Assembly (NCBI RefSeq): GCF_001703635.1
Contig: NZ_LQZT01000023.1
Span: 124,001 to 188,000 of the forward strand
Source of the DNA: Parahoeflea olei
GTDB taxonomy: Bacteria > Pseudomonadota > Alphaproteobacteria > Rhizobiales > Rhizobiaceae
Length of the DNA stretch: 64,000 nt
Reading direction: 5' to 3'
Each line of letters opens with the position of its first letter. Position 1 is the first letter of the stretch. Position numbers and translations under genes: made by a program. Of the stretch, positions 8,031 through 16,128 are shown piece by piece. The notes below the pieces were generated by a model, which did not search any database, was not told the origin of the DNA, and saw only the letters and a program-made list of their open reading frames with translations.

Positions 8031-8055
8031 AACGCGTGGCCCAAAAAAAAGTTCC
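8031..8055 (-). promoter_or_regulatory. EcfG-type promoter of phyR
   Basis: On the minus strand, GGAAC (8055-8051), 16 bases beginning with a run of eight T, then CGTT (8034-8031). The match is perfect. It forms one arm of an inverted repeat with the nepR promoter. Confidence 0.85.
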
Positions 8056-8062
8056 GCGGCTT

Positions 8063-8087
8063 GGAACTTTTTTTTCCGCGGCGCATT
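8063..8087 (+). promoter_or_regulatory. EcfG-type promoter of nepR-ecfG
   Basis: On the plus strand, GGAAC (8063-8067), 16 bases beginning with eight T, then CATT (8084-8087). The -10 element deviates by one base from CGTT. It faces nepR, allowing autoregulation of the cascade. Confidence 0.7.
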
Positions 8088-8132
8088 ATCATGCAACATG
8101 TGTGGATTAAACGTGGGCTGACAAGGGGTAAG

Positions 8133-8327
8133 ATGAGCAAAGATCAGAAAGGAGTGGCGGCAATGAGCAAGCGCTCCTCAAAACATGACGCCAGCGATGC
8201 GATCGGATCGCAGCTTCGGCGCTATTATCAATCCGTGGAGCAGGAGCCGATCCCGGGTCAGCTTCTCGATTTGCTTGAAAAGCTCGACGAAGCCGAGCGG
8301 TCGGGCGGTTCGAGTGGCGGGCACTGA
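8133..8327 (+). CDS. nepR: NepR anti-sigma factor
   Basis: This small protein (64 residues from ATG 8133, or 54 from ATG 8163) matches NepR. The core is IGSQLRRYYQSVEQEPIPGQLLDLLEKLDEAE, where the two short helices that clamp EcfG can be recognised. Both starts have ribosome-binding sites (AAGGGG before 8133, AAAGGAG before 8163). I give the longer form, but the shorter is equally possible. NepR holds EcfG inactive until phosphorylated PhyR captures it. ecfG begins two bases after the nepR stop codon ends, implying coupled translation. Confidence 0.93.
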   Translation: MSKDQKGVAAMSKRSSKHDASDAIGSQLRRYYQSVEQEPIPGQLLDLLEKLDEAERSGGSSGGH

Positions 8328-8328
8328 G

Positions 8329-8913
8329 ATGAGCGCTCCTCACACCAATATCGCCGAAGGTGCGGTTCCGTTCTCGTTCAAGCGCGAACTGCTGGCCGCC
8401 CTTCCGGGCCTGCGCGCCTTTGCCGTTTCGCTGTCACGCCGTCACGACCGGGCCGACGACCTGGTTCAGGAAACGGTGATGAAGGCCTGGGGCAAACAGG
8501 AAAGCTTTCAGCCCGGCACCAACATGCGTGCCTGGCTGTTCACCATCCTGCGCAACGAATTCTACAGCCAGATGCGCCGGAAGGGCAGGGAACTGCCCGA
8601 TCCCGACGGGGTTTTCGCGGGCAATCTCGCCACCCATCCCGAACAATATGGCAAGCTCGACATGGAAGACTTCAAGGTCGCCCTCGATAGCCTGCCGGAC
8701 GACCAGCGCGAGGCGATCATCCTGATCGGCGCGTCGGGCTTTGCCTATGAGGAGGCCGCCGAAATCGCAGGCGTCGCCGTGGGCACCATCAAGAGCCGCG
8801 TCAACCGTGCCCGCATCCGGCTGCGCGAACTGCTCGAGGTGAACGGCGAAAGCGATTACGGCCCCGACTCCACCTCGGCATTGCTCGTCAACAAGTCCTT
8901 CGCCGGGCGGTAG
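8329..8913 (+). CDS. ecfG: EcfG, general-stress ECF sigma factor
   Basis: The product is a 194-residue ECF sigma factor. Region 2 spans about residues 20-85 (LRAFAVSLSRRHDRADDLVQET, AWLFTILRNEFYSQMRRKGRE) and region 4 about 115-170 (LPDDQREAIILIGASGFAYEEAAEIAGVAVGTIKSRVNRAR). The order nepR-ecfG beside divergent phyR identifies it as the EcfG (ECF15) group. It should recognise GGAAC-N16/17-CGTT, and many genes in this window carry that element. The start ATG at 8329 lies immediately behind the nepR stop. Confidence 0.96.
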   Translation: MSAPHTNIAEGAVPFSFKRELLAALPGLRAFAVSLSRRHDRADDLVQETVMKAWGKQESFQPGTNMRAWLFTILRNEFYSQMRRKGRELPDPDGVFAGNLATHPEQYGKLDMEDFKVALDSLPDDQREAIILIGASGFAYEEAAEIAGVAVGTIKSRVNRARIRLRELLEVNGESDYGPDSTSALLVNKSFAGR

Positions 8914-8963
8914 GCTTCCCGCCCGGTCGCGAATACCGCCCCGGTTCCGACAACAAGATCTCT

Positions 8964-9001
8964 CCCCCGTCGGGGGCAACGGCAAGGCCACCCGCTTGCC
9001 G
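8964..9001. terminator. Hairpins downstream of ecfG
   Basis: Two adjacent small inverted repeats, CCCCCG/CGGGGG and CGGCAAG/CTTGCCG, are followed by AGGGTTTTC. They lie 50-90 bases beyond the ecfG stop and may end the nepR-ecfG transcript; the T-run is short. Confidence 0.35.
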
Positions 9002-9069
9002 AGGGTTTTCGTGCGCCTTTCGCGCAGGCGGGGCGGGTGCGGGGACGGGGAATGTCCGCTCTCGGGCTT

Positions 9070-9100
9070 CCGTCCGGACCTTCAGCCCCGGTCCGGACGG
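9070..9100. terminator. Perfect hairpin overlapping the fumC stop codon
   Basis: CCGTCCGGACC (9070-9080) and GGTCCGGACGG (9090-9100) form an 11-bp stem with a 9-base loop, and the fumC stop codon (9082-9084) lies in the loop. No T-run follows. It may act between the convergent ecfG and fumC genes. Confidence 0.45.
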
Positions 9101-10476
9101 GTCATGGCGAGCGGCTGGACCCAGCTGTCATAGTCCGCCTCGACGATGCCCGCCGCGAGGGCGGCCTGGCGCAGGGTCGAGCCCGTGGCATGCGCCTGCT
9201 TGGCGATCTTCGCCGCCCGGTCATAGCCCACATGCGGGGCAAGCGCGGTCACCAGCATCAGCGACTGTTCCATCAGCGCTTCGATGCGCGCGCGGTCGGG
9301 TTCGATCCCGGCCACGCAATGGTCGGTGAAGGACCGTGCCGCATCGCCGATGAGGCGGATCGACTGCAGCACGTTGAACACGATCACCGGCTTGAAGACG
9401 TTGAGTTCGAAATTGCCCTGGCTGCCGGCGAAGGTGACGGTCACATGGTTGCCCATCACCTGCGCGCAGACCATGGTCATGGCCTCGCACTGGGTCGGAT
9501 TGACCTTGCCCGGCATGATCGACGAGCCCGGCTCGTTGGCGGGCAGCATCAGCTCGCCCAGGCCCGAGCGCGGGCCCGACCCCAGGAAGCGGATGTCCTG
9601 GGCGATCTTGTAGAGGCTCGCCGCCAGCGTGTTGAGCGCGCCCGAGAGTTCCACCATCGCGTCATGGGCGGCGATCGCCTCGAACGGATTGGCGGCGCTG
9701 GTGAAGGGAAGGCCAGCCAGATGCGCCACATGGGCGGCAAACCGCACGCCGAACCCGTCCGGCGCGTTGAGGCCGGTGCCGACCGCCGTTGCCCCCTGGG
9801 CGAGCGGATAAAGCCGCGGCAGGCAGGCCTCGAGCCGGTCCATGCCGGCGCTGACCTGGGCGGCATAGCCGGAAAATTCCTGCCCCAGCGTGATCGGCGT
9901 GGCATCCTGAAGATGGGTGCGGCCGAGCTTGACGATCTCATTCCAATCCCTGCTCTTGCCGTCGAGCGCGGCATGGAGATGCATGAGTGCCGGCATCAGG
10001 CCGCCTGAAAGCTCGCGGACGGCGGCGATGTGCATGGCCGAGGGGAAGCTGTCATTGGAGGATTGCGAACGGTTGACGTGGTCGTTCGGGTGCACCGGCG
10101 ACTTCGCTCCCGGCGTTCCGCCGAGCGCGATGTTGGCGCGATTGGCGATTACCTCGTTGACATTCATGTTGGTCTGCGTGCCCGACCCGGTCTGCCACAC
10201 CTTCAGCGGAAAATGCGCGTCGAGCGTGCCGTCGGCGACTTCGCGCGCGGCGTCGGCGATGGCCTCGCCGATGTCGGGCTCGATCAGCCCCGCCTCCATG
10301 TTGGCAAGCACGGCCGCCTGCTTGACGAGGCCGAAGGCGTGAATGAGCGGCAGCGGCATGGTCTCGTCGCCGATCCGGAAATTGTGAAGGCTGCGCTGGG
10401 TCTGTGCGCCCCACAGGCGATCCTCCGGCACCTCGATCGGCCCGAACGTATCCGTTTCCGTGCGTGTTCCCGTCAT
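9082..10476 (-). CDS. fumC: Fumarate hydratase, class II
   Basis: The predicted enzyme has 464 residues, the normal length for oxygen-stable, iron-free FumC. It interconverts fumarate and malate in the TCA cycle in the cytosol. The N-terminus [22 protein letters not shown] and the fumarase/aspartase signature [16 protein letters not shown] (catalytic Ser loop) are intact, as are [14 protein letters not shown] and the TGTGLNAP-like AVGTGLNAP stretch. I chose the ATG at 10476 with AAGG upstream; the frame continues further but without support. It stands alone, next to the stress module, which fits use of the iron-free fumarase under oxidative stress; that link is inference. Confidence 0.96.
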   Translation of the reverse strand: MTGTRTETDTFGPIEVPEDRLWGAQTQRSLHNFRIGDETMPLPLIHAFGLVKQAAVLANMEAGLIEPDIGEAIADAAREVADGTLDAHFPLKVWQTGSGTQTNMNVNEVIANRANIALGGTPGAKSPVHPNDHVNRSQSSNDSFPSAMHIAAVRELSGGLMPALMHLHAALDGKSRDWNEIVKLGRTHLQDATPITLGQEFSGYAAQVSAGMDRLEACLPRLYPLAQGATAVGTGLNAPDGFGVRFAAHVAHLAGLPFTSAANPFEAIAAHDAMVELSGALNTLAASLYKIAQDIRFLGSGPRSGLGELMLPANEPGSSIMPGKVNPTQCEAMTMVCAQVMGNHVTVTFAGSQGNFELNVFKPVIVFNVLQSIRLIGDAARSFTDHCVAGIEPDRARIEALMEQSLMLVTALAPHVGYDRAAKIAKQAHATGSTLRQAALAAGIVEADYDSWVQPLAMTRPDRG

Positions 10477-10605
10477 CTTCAAGCCTTTCCGTGTCCTTCG
10501 CGCCGGCCCGTGCCGGCGAACCAGGTCTGTCGATCCGTGCCCAGGAGAAGGGTAAGCCCGCATCGCCCCGGGTCAAGCTTTCTCCCTGGTGCCGAGGCGC
10601 AGGAT

Positions 10606-10631
10606 GGAACCTCCTCCGCGCAGCGGACGTT
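10606..10631 (+). promoter_or_regulatory. EcfG-type promoter of the two-domain PRC-barrel gene
   Basis: GGAAC (10606-10610), 17 bases, CGTT (10628-10631), facing the gene at 10676. The leader would be about 37 bases. Confidence 0.72.
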
Positions 10632-10675
10632 GACCGGCAGAGCCCTTTCAACACGGTAGCCACGGAGTTTGCGCA

Positions 10676-11419
10676 ATGTATGTCTCTTTCAACGACTTGC
10701 GACACACGAGCCTGATGAATGGCGAGACCGACCTGGGGGGGCTGAGCGATCTCTATCTCGACGAACGCACCTGGCGGACCGATTATGTCGTGATCGACAC
10801 CGGCGGCTGGTTTTCGTCCCATGCGGTGCTGATCGCCCCGGACCGGATCACCGCGGTCGAGCCCGAAAACCGGCTGATGACGACGGCGCTTACGCGCGCG
10901 GATCTCGAGGCGGCGCCGGCCGCCAGCACCCAGAAGACGGTGGGGGAGGTGATCGGCTCCGAGTGGCTGGTCGCAGCCGGCCAGCCCTTTTATGCCGCCG
11001 CCGGCTACATGGCGGTGTTGCCGCCGGCGATCCCGCGCAAGCCGGCCCAGCCCGCCGGCGCACATGACCCCGACGCCGTGGTTGACGGCGAACATATCCA
11101 TCTGCGCAGCGCCAGGGAAATCCTGGGCTACGGCATCGAGGCGTCGGACGGGGCCATCGGCACCGTTGCCGACCTGATCCTCGACCCGGGGAATTTTCGC
11201 GTGGCGCTGATCGCGATCGACACCGGCAACTGGCTGCCCGGCCGGGTGGTGGTGCTCGATCCGAAATGGGCGAGTTCGGTGTCCTGGAACGACCGCGCGG
11301 TCCGCTTCGCCAAGATCCGTGAGGAAATCGAGGATGCGCCGGCGCTCGACGATCTCAGCGGTCTTGAACGCGGTTTCGAGGCCGAGCTTTACCGCTATTA
11401 CGGCTATCCGAGGATGTGA
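10676..11419 (+). CDS. Protein with two PRC-barrel domains
   Basis: The 247-residue cytosolic protein contains two PRC-barrel-type repeats. The first is at about residues 1-75 (GLSDLYLDERTWRTDYVVIDTGGWFSSHAVLI). The second is at about 140-215 (IGTVADLILDPGNFRVALIAIDTGNWLPGRVVVL). The two share the pattern (V/L)IxxDTGxW followed by a beta strand. PRC-barrels mediate protein or RNA contacts; this tandem type is typical of stress-induced proteins in Hyphomicrobiales. An EcfG promoter precedes it, and it may lead a transcript that continues into the secreted protein and AI-2E genes (gaps of about 57 and 63 bases). Confidence 0.85.
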   Translation: MYVSFNDLRHTSLMNGETDLGGLSDLYLDERTWRTDYVVIDTGGWFSSHAVLIAPDRITAVEPENRLMTTALTRADLEAAPAASTQKTVGEVIGSEWLVAAGQPFYAAAGYMAVLPPAIPRKPAQPAGAHDPDAVVDGEHIHLRSAREILGYGIEASDGAIGTVADLILDPGNFRVALIAIDTGNWLPGRVVVLDPKWASSVSWNDRAVRFAKIREEIEDAPALDDLSGLERGFEAELYRYYGYPRM

Positions 11420-11476
11420 CCGGCTGCCACCGCCGGCGCAAACCGGCCCGGGTGGCGCAAGCAGGGAGACTTCTCG

Positions 11477-11866
11477 ATGACGAACTTAAGCAACCAGACG
11501 ATGATGCTTCGGCCGGCGGCCAAACCGGCTGAGGGCCGTGCGCCGGGCGCGCGTGCCGCTGTCCTTCTTCTTGCTGCCGGCCTCGCGCTCGCGCCGGGTG
11601 CGAGCTTCGCGCAGGCGCAGGCGACGCCGGAGCCGCAAGACCCGCCGATGGTCGACTGCACGCCCTCCGAACCTTTCGAGGGCGGCGAGGCGCAGCCCCG
11701 CGCCGACGCCGCGCCGGATGCCGACCTGACCGCCAAGCTCGACGCCTGCAATGGCGTGATTACGCCGCCGGCGGTGGGCGATTCTGACTTCACCGCGCCC
11801 GCGCCACCGATCGGCGACACACCGGTGATCGAACCCGAAGATCTGCCGCCGCAGACATCCGACTGA
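11477..11866 (+). CDS. Secreted proline/acid-rich protein of unknown function
   Basis: I do not recognise this 129-residue protein. A long N-region with arginines precedes a hydrophobic core (AAVLLLAAGLALAPG) and a probable signal-peptidase site after SFA (about residue 44). The mature part is acidic and rich in Pro, Ala and Asp, with two cysteines (in VDCTP and DACNG). The start ATG has CAGGGAG upstream. It lies between the PRC-barrel and AI-2E genes on the same strand and probably shares their transcript. Confidence 0.7.
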   Translation: MTNLSNQTMMLRPAAKPAEGRAPGARAAVLLLAAGLALAPGASFAQAQATPEPQDPPMVDCTPSEPFEGGEAQPRADAAPDADLTAKLDACNGVITPPAVGDSDFTAPAPPIGDTPVIEPEDLPPQTSD

Positions 11867-11929
11867 CCGCGCCGGCCCCTCCCGTTCCGCGGGTGACGAC
11901 AGCCCTAGCCGGCGCAACGAAAGGCACGC

Positions 11930-12988
11930 ATGACCCACGAGACAAAACCGAAGACCGGCTGGGAGCTGGCAAGCCCCGGCGGGCGTCGCCGCGTGTCGGT
12001 CTGCGTCGTTTTCGCCGTGCTCGCGCTGCTTCTGCTGTTGCTGCCGGGCACGCTGCTGATGATTTTCGCGGGTGTGCTGTTGGCGATCCTGCTTCGGACC
12101 TGCGGGGCGGCGGCGGCCAAGGGCCTGCACATCCCTGCCGCCTGGGGCGTGGCCGCAGTTCTGCTCGCCGCGGTGGTCGGCGTCACGCTGGCGGGCATGG
12201 CGTTCGCGCCTTCGATCTCGGCCCAGCTCGACGAGCTGTGGCGGCAGGTCCCGAGTTCGCTCGACAGCTTGCGCCAGGAAGCCGAGCGCTATCAATGGGC
12301 GCAGGACCTGATCGCGCGCATCGGCGCGACCGACCTGTGGTCGCCGAGTTCCCGATCCGCGGCGACCAACGCGGTCACCAGTCTTTTCGGCTATCTCGGC
12401 AACGCCATCATCCTTTTGTTCATCGCCATCTACGGCGCGCTCGACCCACAGACCTATCGCCGGGGGTTTCTGGCCCTGTTCGCACCGTCGATCCGGGAGC
12501 GGGCGGACCATATGCTCTCGCGCGCCGTCGCCACGCTCAAGCAATGGCTGCTCGCCAAGCTGATCTCCATGTCGGTGGTCGGTGTGCTCACGGGCCTGGG
12601 CCTCTGGGTCGTGGGCGTCCCGCTCGCGCTGTTGCTCGGGCTGATTGCCGGGCTGCTCGCCTTCATCCCCAATTTCGGCCCGGTGCTCGCGGCCGCGCCT
12701 GGGGTGTTGCTGGCGGTGCCGGACGGCGCGCGGGTGGTGGCCCTGGTGGTCGGCGTCTATCTCGCGGTGCAACTGCTCGAAAGCTATGTGATCACGCCGC
12801 TGGTGCAGCAGCGCACCGTGGCGCTGCCGCCGCTTCTGGTGATTTCCGCGCAGCTCCTGTTCGGCTCGCTGTTCGGCCTGATCGGGCTGGCGCTGGCCAC
12901 ACCGCTGACGGCGCTCGCCCTGCGGCTGATTTCGGACCTCTATGTGAAGACCTATCTCGAAGACGACCCGCCCGCTGATCTCGCCTGA
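11930..12988 (+). CDS. AI-2E family transporter (second copy)
   Basis: This 352-residue inner-membrane protein is of the AI-2E/PerM type. It has N-terminal hydrophobic segments (about 22-75), a soluble central stretch with a probable amphipathic helix (about 100-140), and a C-terminal membrane block (about 150-335). The block includes the family motif FIPNFGPVLAAAPGVLLA and the ending LFGLIGLALATPLTALALRLI. It is only distantly similar to the copy at 351-1472, so it is not a recent duplication. The substrate is unknown. Position behind the PRC-barrel gene suggests stress-linked expression. Confidence 0.87.
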   Translation: MTHETKPKTGWELASPGGRRRVSVCVVFAVLALLLLLLPGTLLMIFAGVLLAILLRTCGAAAAKGLHIPAAWGVAAVLLAAVVGVTLAGMAFAPSISAQLDELWRQVPSSLDSLRQEAERYQWAQDLIARIGATDLWSPSSRSAATNAVTSLFGYLGNAIILLFIAIYGALDPQTYRRGFLALFAPSIRERADHMLSRAVATLKQWLLAKLISMSVVGVLTGLGLWVVGVPLALLLGLIAGLLAFIPNFGPVLAAAPGVLLAVPDGARVVALVVGVYLAVQLLESYVITPLVQQRTVALPPLLVISAQLLFGSLFGLIGLALATPLTALALRLISDLYVKTYLEDDPPADLA

Positions 12989-13018
12989 GTCGGCGGGCCT
13001 GATCGCCGGCCGCTCAGG
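12984..13018 (+). terminator. Inverted repeat at the end of the AI-2E gene
   Basis: CCTGAG (12984-12989) pairs with CTCAGG (13013-13018) around an inner GC-rich hairpin. It overlaps the stop codon; no T-run follows. Confidence 0.35.
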
Positions 13019-13214
13019 TTCGCGGTCGGCCGCGGCGCTTGCAGATCCGCGATCTCCGGACATCGGGAATGGGTGCAGCGCCCGCCGCACATCACCGCAT
13101 GCCCCTTGCGAGATTGCAGCGTCCGTCGCGTCGCGCTCCGTCCCGTTCCTGCGTGCCACACCCCGTGACGGTCTCGCGACCCAGGCGCTGTCGGCGGCGG
13201 CGCTGTCCGGGCAG
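13019..13214. other. Intergenic stretch, no gene seen
   Basis: Together with its flanks this is a 300-base gap before the binding-protein gene. Apart from the promoter and operator at its right end I see no coding pattern; a minus-strand frame here is arginine- and serine-rich and lacks a ribosome-binding site. Confidence 0.5.
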
Positions 13215-13244
13215 TTGACAAGCCGAGATGTCAGCTTGTATATT
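13215..13244 (+). promoter_or_regulatory. Sigma-70-type promoter of the ABC/GMC catabolic operon
   Basis: TTGACA (13215-13220), an 18-base spacer and TATATT (13239-13244) form a good housekeeping promoter about 45 bases before the GTG start. The -10 region overlaps a palindrome that could bind the operon's GntR regulator. Confidence 0.65.
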
Positions 13245-13253
13245 CTATAGAAT
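13242..13253. promoter_or_regulatory. Palindromic operator candidate for the GntR/FCD regulator
   Basis: ATTCTATAGAAT is a perfect 12-bp palindrome overlapping the -10 element. FCD-type GntR repressors often bind such short AT-rich palindromes at their own catabolic operons. The assignment to the regulator at 20057 is inference from position. Confidence 0.5.
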
Positions 13254-13288
13254 GCAGAATGTGCAGCACGACCAAGGAGGATGTTATC

Positions 13289-14644
13289 GTGGCACGTATT
13301 CATGAGAGGAGCCTGACCAGGCGCAGGAGCATGCTTGCCGGAATGGCCGGATCGCTGGTTCTGGCGGCGATGCCGCTGGCGCCCGCCCTGGCCCAGGAAG
13401 GGCTCGGGACCGCGGAGGAGCCGGTCGAGGTCCGCATCATCGCCAACGAGGCCTTTGCCAATAGCTGGCAGACGCTGCTGGTGCCGGAATTCAACAAGAA
13501 ATTCCCCAATGTGAAGGTCACCTTCGACGGCGTGCCCTATACCGAGCTTCTGGCCAAGATGATGCTGGACGCCACCAGCCCGCAGCCCGAATACGACATC
13601 CTTCTCGTCGACGATCCGTGGGTGCCGCAACTCGCCGAGATCGGCGCACTTGCGGATCTCAAGGGCGAGAAGGTCGCGGCCCTGACCGACAGCGACTATG
13701 ACTGGGACGATTTCAACGCCGCGCCGCTGGCCGCCGGAGACTGGAAGGGCACGCAATATGCCGTGCCGGTCCGCTCCAACGTCCTGCTCCGGTTCTACAA
13801 CCGCTCGCTCTACAAGGCCGCCGGCCTGCCCGAGCCGACGCCTGAGCAGACCTGGGGCGAATTCTTCGCCGATGCCGAGAAGCTGGTGCGCGACACCAAT
13901 GGAGACGGCAAGGCCGATGTCTGGGCGGTCGACACCTATTTCGTGCGCGAACCGCTGACGCCGACGATCTGGCAGTCGATCCTCAACGCCAATGGGGGCA
14001 GCCTGCTCGACGGCAGCGGTGCGCCGGCCTTCGCCAACGAGATCGGCGCCAAGTCGCTCGAAACCCACAAGCGGTTGCTCGATTACGCGCCGCCCGGTGC
14101 GCTCGGCCACGGCTTCTCGGACTCGCTGCAGGCCTTCCGCCAGGGCCTCGTCGCCAACCTGTTCAACTGGGGCAGCGTCTACAAGTCGACCGCCGTCGAT
14201 CCGAAATCGACGACGCTCACCGTCGACGAGGTCGGCATCCAGGTCCTGCCCGTGGGCGACGCCCATGCGGGCACCCATCGCGGCATCTGGATCGCCGGCA
14301 TCTCCAGCAAGACCGAGAAGCTCGAGGCCTCCTGGGCCTTCCTGCAGTGGCTGACGTCCAAGCAGGGCGAGAGCGTCAACGCCTCGCTGGCGGGCTCCTT
14401 CCCGGCGCGCAAGTCGACGCTCACCGGAACGCCGGCGGAGCCGTGGCTCGGCCCGGTCTACCAGGCCCTGCAGCATGCCTATGAAACGGCGGCAAGCGGG
14501 GAGATGTGGCGCATCCGCAGCCCCAAATCCGATGCCGCGCAGCAGGTCCTTGCCGACGAGATCGCCCGCGGGCTCGCCGGGCAGGCAACGGCCGAGGAGG
14601 CGCTCGCCACCGCCGCCGAAAAGATCGCCAAGGTGCTCGACTAG
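13289..14644 (+). CDS. Extracellular sugar-type ABC transporter solute-binding protein
   Basis: The 451-residue periplasmic binding protein belongs to the MalE/UgpB-like group (SBP family 1). It has a twin-arginine-like N-region (LTRRRSMLAGMAGS) and a signal peptide ending ALA about residue 35. The mature protein begins with the usual EVRIIANE strand, followed by YTELLAKMMLDATSPQPEYDILLVDDPWVPQLAEIGAL. The start is GTG at 13289 with a perfect AAGGAGG eight bases upstream; an ATG 30 bases earlier lacks one. It is the first gene of an operon encoding the matching permeases and ATPase plus oxidising and dehydrating enzymes, so the ligand is probably a sugar, sugar acid or polyol. Confidence 0.92.
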   Translation: MARIHERSLTRRRSMLAGMAGSLVLAAMPLAPALAQEGLGTAEEPVEVRIIANEAFANSWQTLLVPEFNKKFPNVKVTFDGVPYTELLAKMMLDATSPQPEYDILLVDDPWVPQLAEIGALADLKGEKVAALTDSDYDWDDFNAAPLAAGDWKGTQYAVPVRSNVLLRFYNRSLYKAAGLPEPTPEQTWGEFFADAEKLVRDTNGDGKADVWAVDTYFVREPLTPTIWQSILNANGGSLLDGSGAPAFANEIGAKSLETHKRLLDYAPPGALGHGFSDSLQAFRQGLVANLFNWGSVYKSTAVDPKSTTLTVDEVGIQVLPVGDAHAGTHRGIWIAGISSKTEKLEASWAFLQWLTSKQGESVNASLAGSFPARKSTLTGTPAEPWLGPVYQALQHAYETAASGEMWRIRSPKSDAAQQVLADEIARGLAGQATAEEALATAAEKIAKVLD

Positions 14645-14685
14645 GCCCGGGCGGTGCCGGCAGCGCGGGCGGGCCTGCGCAAAAC

Positions 14686-14712
14686 GGACACGGGCGGCCG
14701 CCGCCCGCGTCC
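14686..14712 (+). terminator. Hairpin between the binding-protein gene and the enolase-superfamily gene
   Basis: GGAC-A-CGGGCGG pairs with CCGCCCG-C-GTCC around a three-base loop. Hairpins without a T-run behind a binding-protein gene commonly stabilise its mRNA or partly terminate, raising binding-protein levels over the permeases. Confidence 0.45.
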
Positions 14713-14855
14713 CCGGTCCCCGCGGCCTTGCCGCGCCGGACCCCTGATACTCTTGTGCAACCGGCGACGAGGCCAGGCACGACGCATCCATGACGCGTGC
14801 CGCAGGCTTGGTGCGCCCAGGGCGGAATGACCAAGCCCGTTCTTGATTGGGGACT

Positions 14856-16085
14856 ATGATGCCGACGAAAGCGATTGTCAGTGAGGTGAAGACGCTGTCC
14901 TGCAGCAACTCCTGGCGCAACTACTTCTTCCTGAAGATCACCACCGAGGACGGCATTACCGGCTGGAGCGAGTACGACGAGAATTTCGGCTCGCCCGGTG
15001 TCTCGGCCGTCATCGCGGAACTCGCCCACCGCCTGATCGGCCAGAGCGCCTTCACCCATGAGCACATCCGCGAGGACCTGCGCAACGTCACCCGCCCGGG
15101 CTCGGGCGGTGTGGTCGGCCAGGCGCTGGGCGCGATCGAGAATGCGCTGCTCGACATCAAGGCCAAGGCGCTCGACGTGCCCTGCCACGTGCTGCTCGGC
15201 GGCAAGGTCCGCGACCGGATCCGGGTCTACTGGTCGCACTGCGTCTCCTATCGCACCCGCACCGAGCATTTCACCCCCGGCATCACCGACATCGGGGGCG
15301 TGCGCCAGATCGCCCGTGAGGTCGGCGAGAAGGGCTTCACCGCGCTCAAGACCAACATCTTCCACTATGATGAACAAGATCGCATCGAGGGCTGGTCGCC
15401 GGGCTTCAGCCGCCCGCACGAGCCCGGCCGCAATGTCGAGCGCAAGACCCGCACGGACCTGCGCAAGCATTTGCAAATCATGCGCGAGGAGGCGGGACCG
15501 GACATCGACATCCTGCTCGACCTCAATTTCAACGGCAAGACCGACGGCTTCGTCAGCATGCTGCGCGAGATCGAGGATCTGGACCTGTTCTGGGTCGAGC
15601 TCGACACGCTCGATCCCAAGGCGCTCGCCTATATCCGCTCGAAGAGCCGGCATCCGATCGCCTCCTGCGAGACGCTGATCGGGCTGCAGCAGTTCCTGCC
15701 GTTCTTCCGCGAGCAGGCCGTCGACGTGGCGATCATCGACACGCCCTGGAATGGCGTCTGGCAGTCGCTCAAGATCGCGGCCGCCGCGGAGGCCCATGAG
15801 GTCAATGTCGCGAGCCACAATTTCTACGGCCATCTCTGCACGATGATGAACGCCCATTTCAGCGCCGTCGTGCCGAACATGCGCATCATGGAAATCGACA
15901 TCGATCGCATCGCCTGGGATTCCGAGATCTTCACCCACGAGCCCGAGATCCGCGACGGCTATCTGGTCCTGCCCGACCGGCCGGGCTGGGGCACGGAGCC
16001 GATCGAGGCGGCGCTTGCGAAACATCCGCCGCTGCCCACGCTCGGCATGCCGAAGCGGGTTTCGATCCCGCGGCTTTCGCTGTAG
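14856..16085 (+). CDS. Mandelate racemase / muconate lactonizing enzyme family protein (sugar-acid dehydratase-like)
   Basis: This 409-residue member of the enolase superfamily has an N-terminal capping domain (about 1-130; TTEDGITGWSEYDENFG) and a TIM barrel. Probable Mg2+ ligands are Asp222 (LDLNFN), Glu248 (VELD) and Glu272 (CETL). Possible acid/base residues are Lys165 in KTN and His321 in SHNFYGH. This pattern fits proton abstraction next to a carboxylate, as in galactonate- or galactarate-type dehydratases, but the exact substrate cannot be read from sequence. Two adjacent ATG codons (14856, 14859) follow GGGGA. It sits between the transporter's binding protein and a sugar oxidoreductase, pointing to catabolism of an aldonic or uronic acid. 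Confidence 0.85.
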   Translation: MMPTKAIVSEVKTLSCSNSWRNYFFLKITTEDGITGWSEYDENFGSPGVSAVIAELAHRLIGQSAFTHEHIREDLRNVTRPGSGGVVGQALGAIENALLDIKAKALDVPCHVLLGGKVRDRIRVYWSHCVSYRTRTEHFTPGITDIGGVRQIAREVGEKGFTALKTNIFHYDEQDRIEGWSPGFSRPHEPGRNVERKTRTDLRKHLQIMREEAGPDIDILLDLNFNGKTDGFVSMLREIEDLDLFWVELDTLDPKALAYIRSKSRHPIASCETLIGLQQFLPFFREQAVDVAIIDTPWNGVWQSLKIAAAAEAHEVNVASHNFYGHLCTMMNAHFSAVVPNMRIMEIDIDRIAWDSEIFTHEPEIRDGYLVLPDRPGWGTEPIEAALAKHPPLPTLGMPKRVSIPRLSL

Positions 16086-16128
16086 CGGTGAGGCTGCGCC
16101 GGCAATCCCGCGAGCAGGAAAGAGTGCA

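Noticed and set aside
12952..13221. 89-codon minus-strand frame in the gap before the binding-protein gene
   Set aside because: Arg/Ser/Pro-rich, no ribosome-binding site, overlaps the end of the AI-2E gene.
11486..14920. 1144-codon minus-strand frame across three plus-strand genes
   Set aside because: Very long but composed of Arg/Gln/Asp-rich low-complexity sequence and exactly opposite well-recognised genes.
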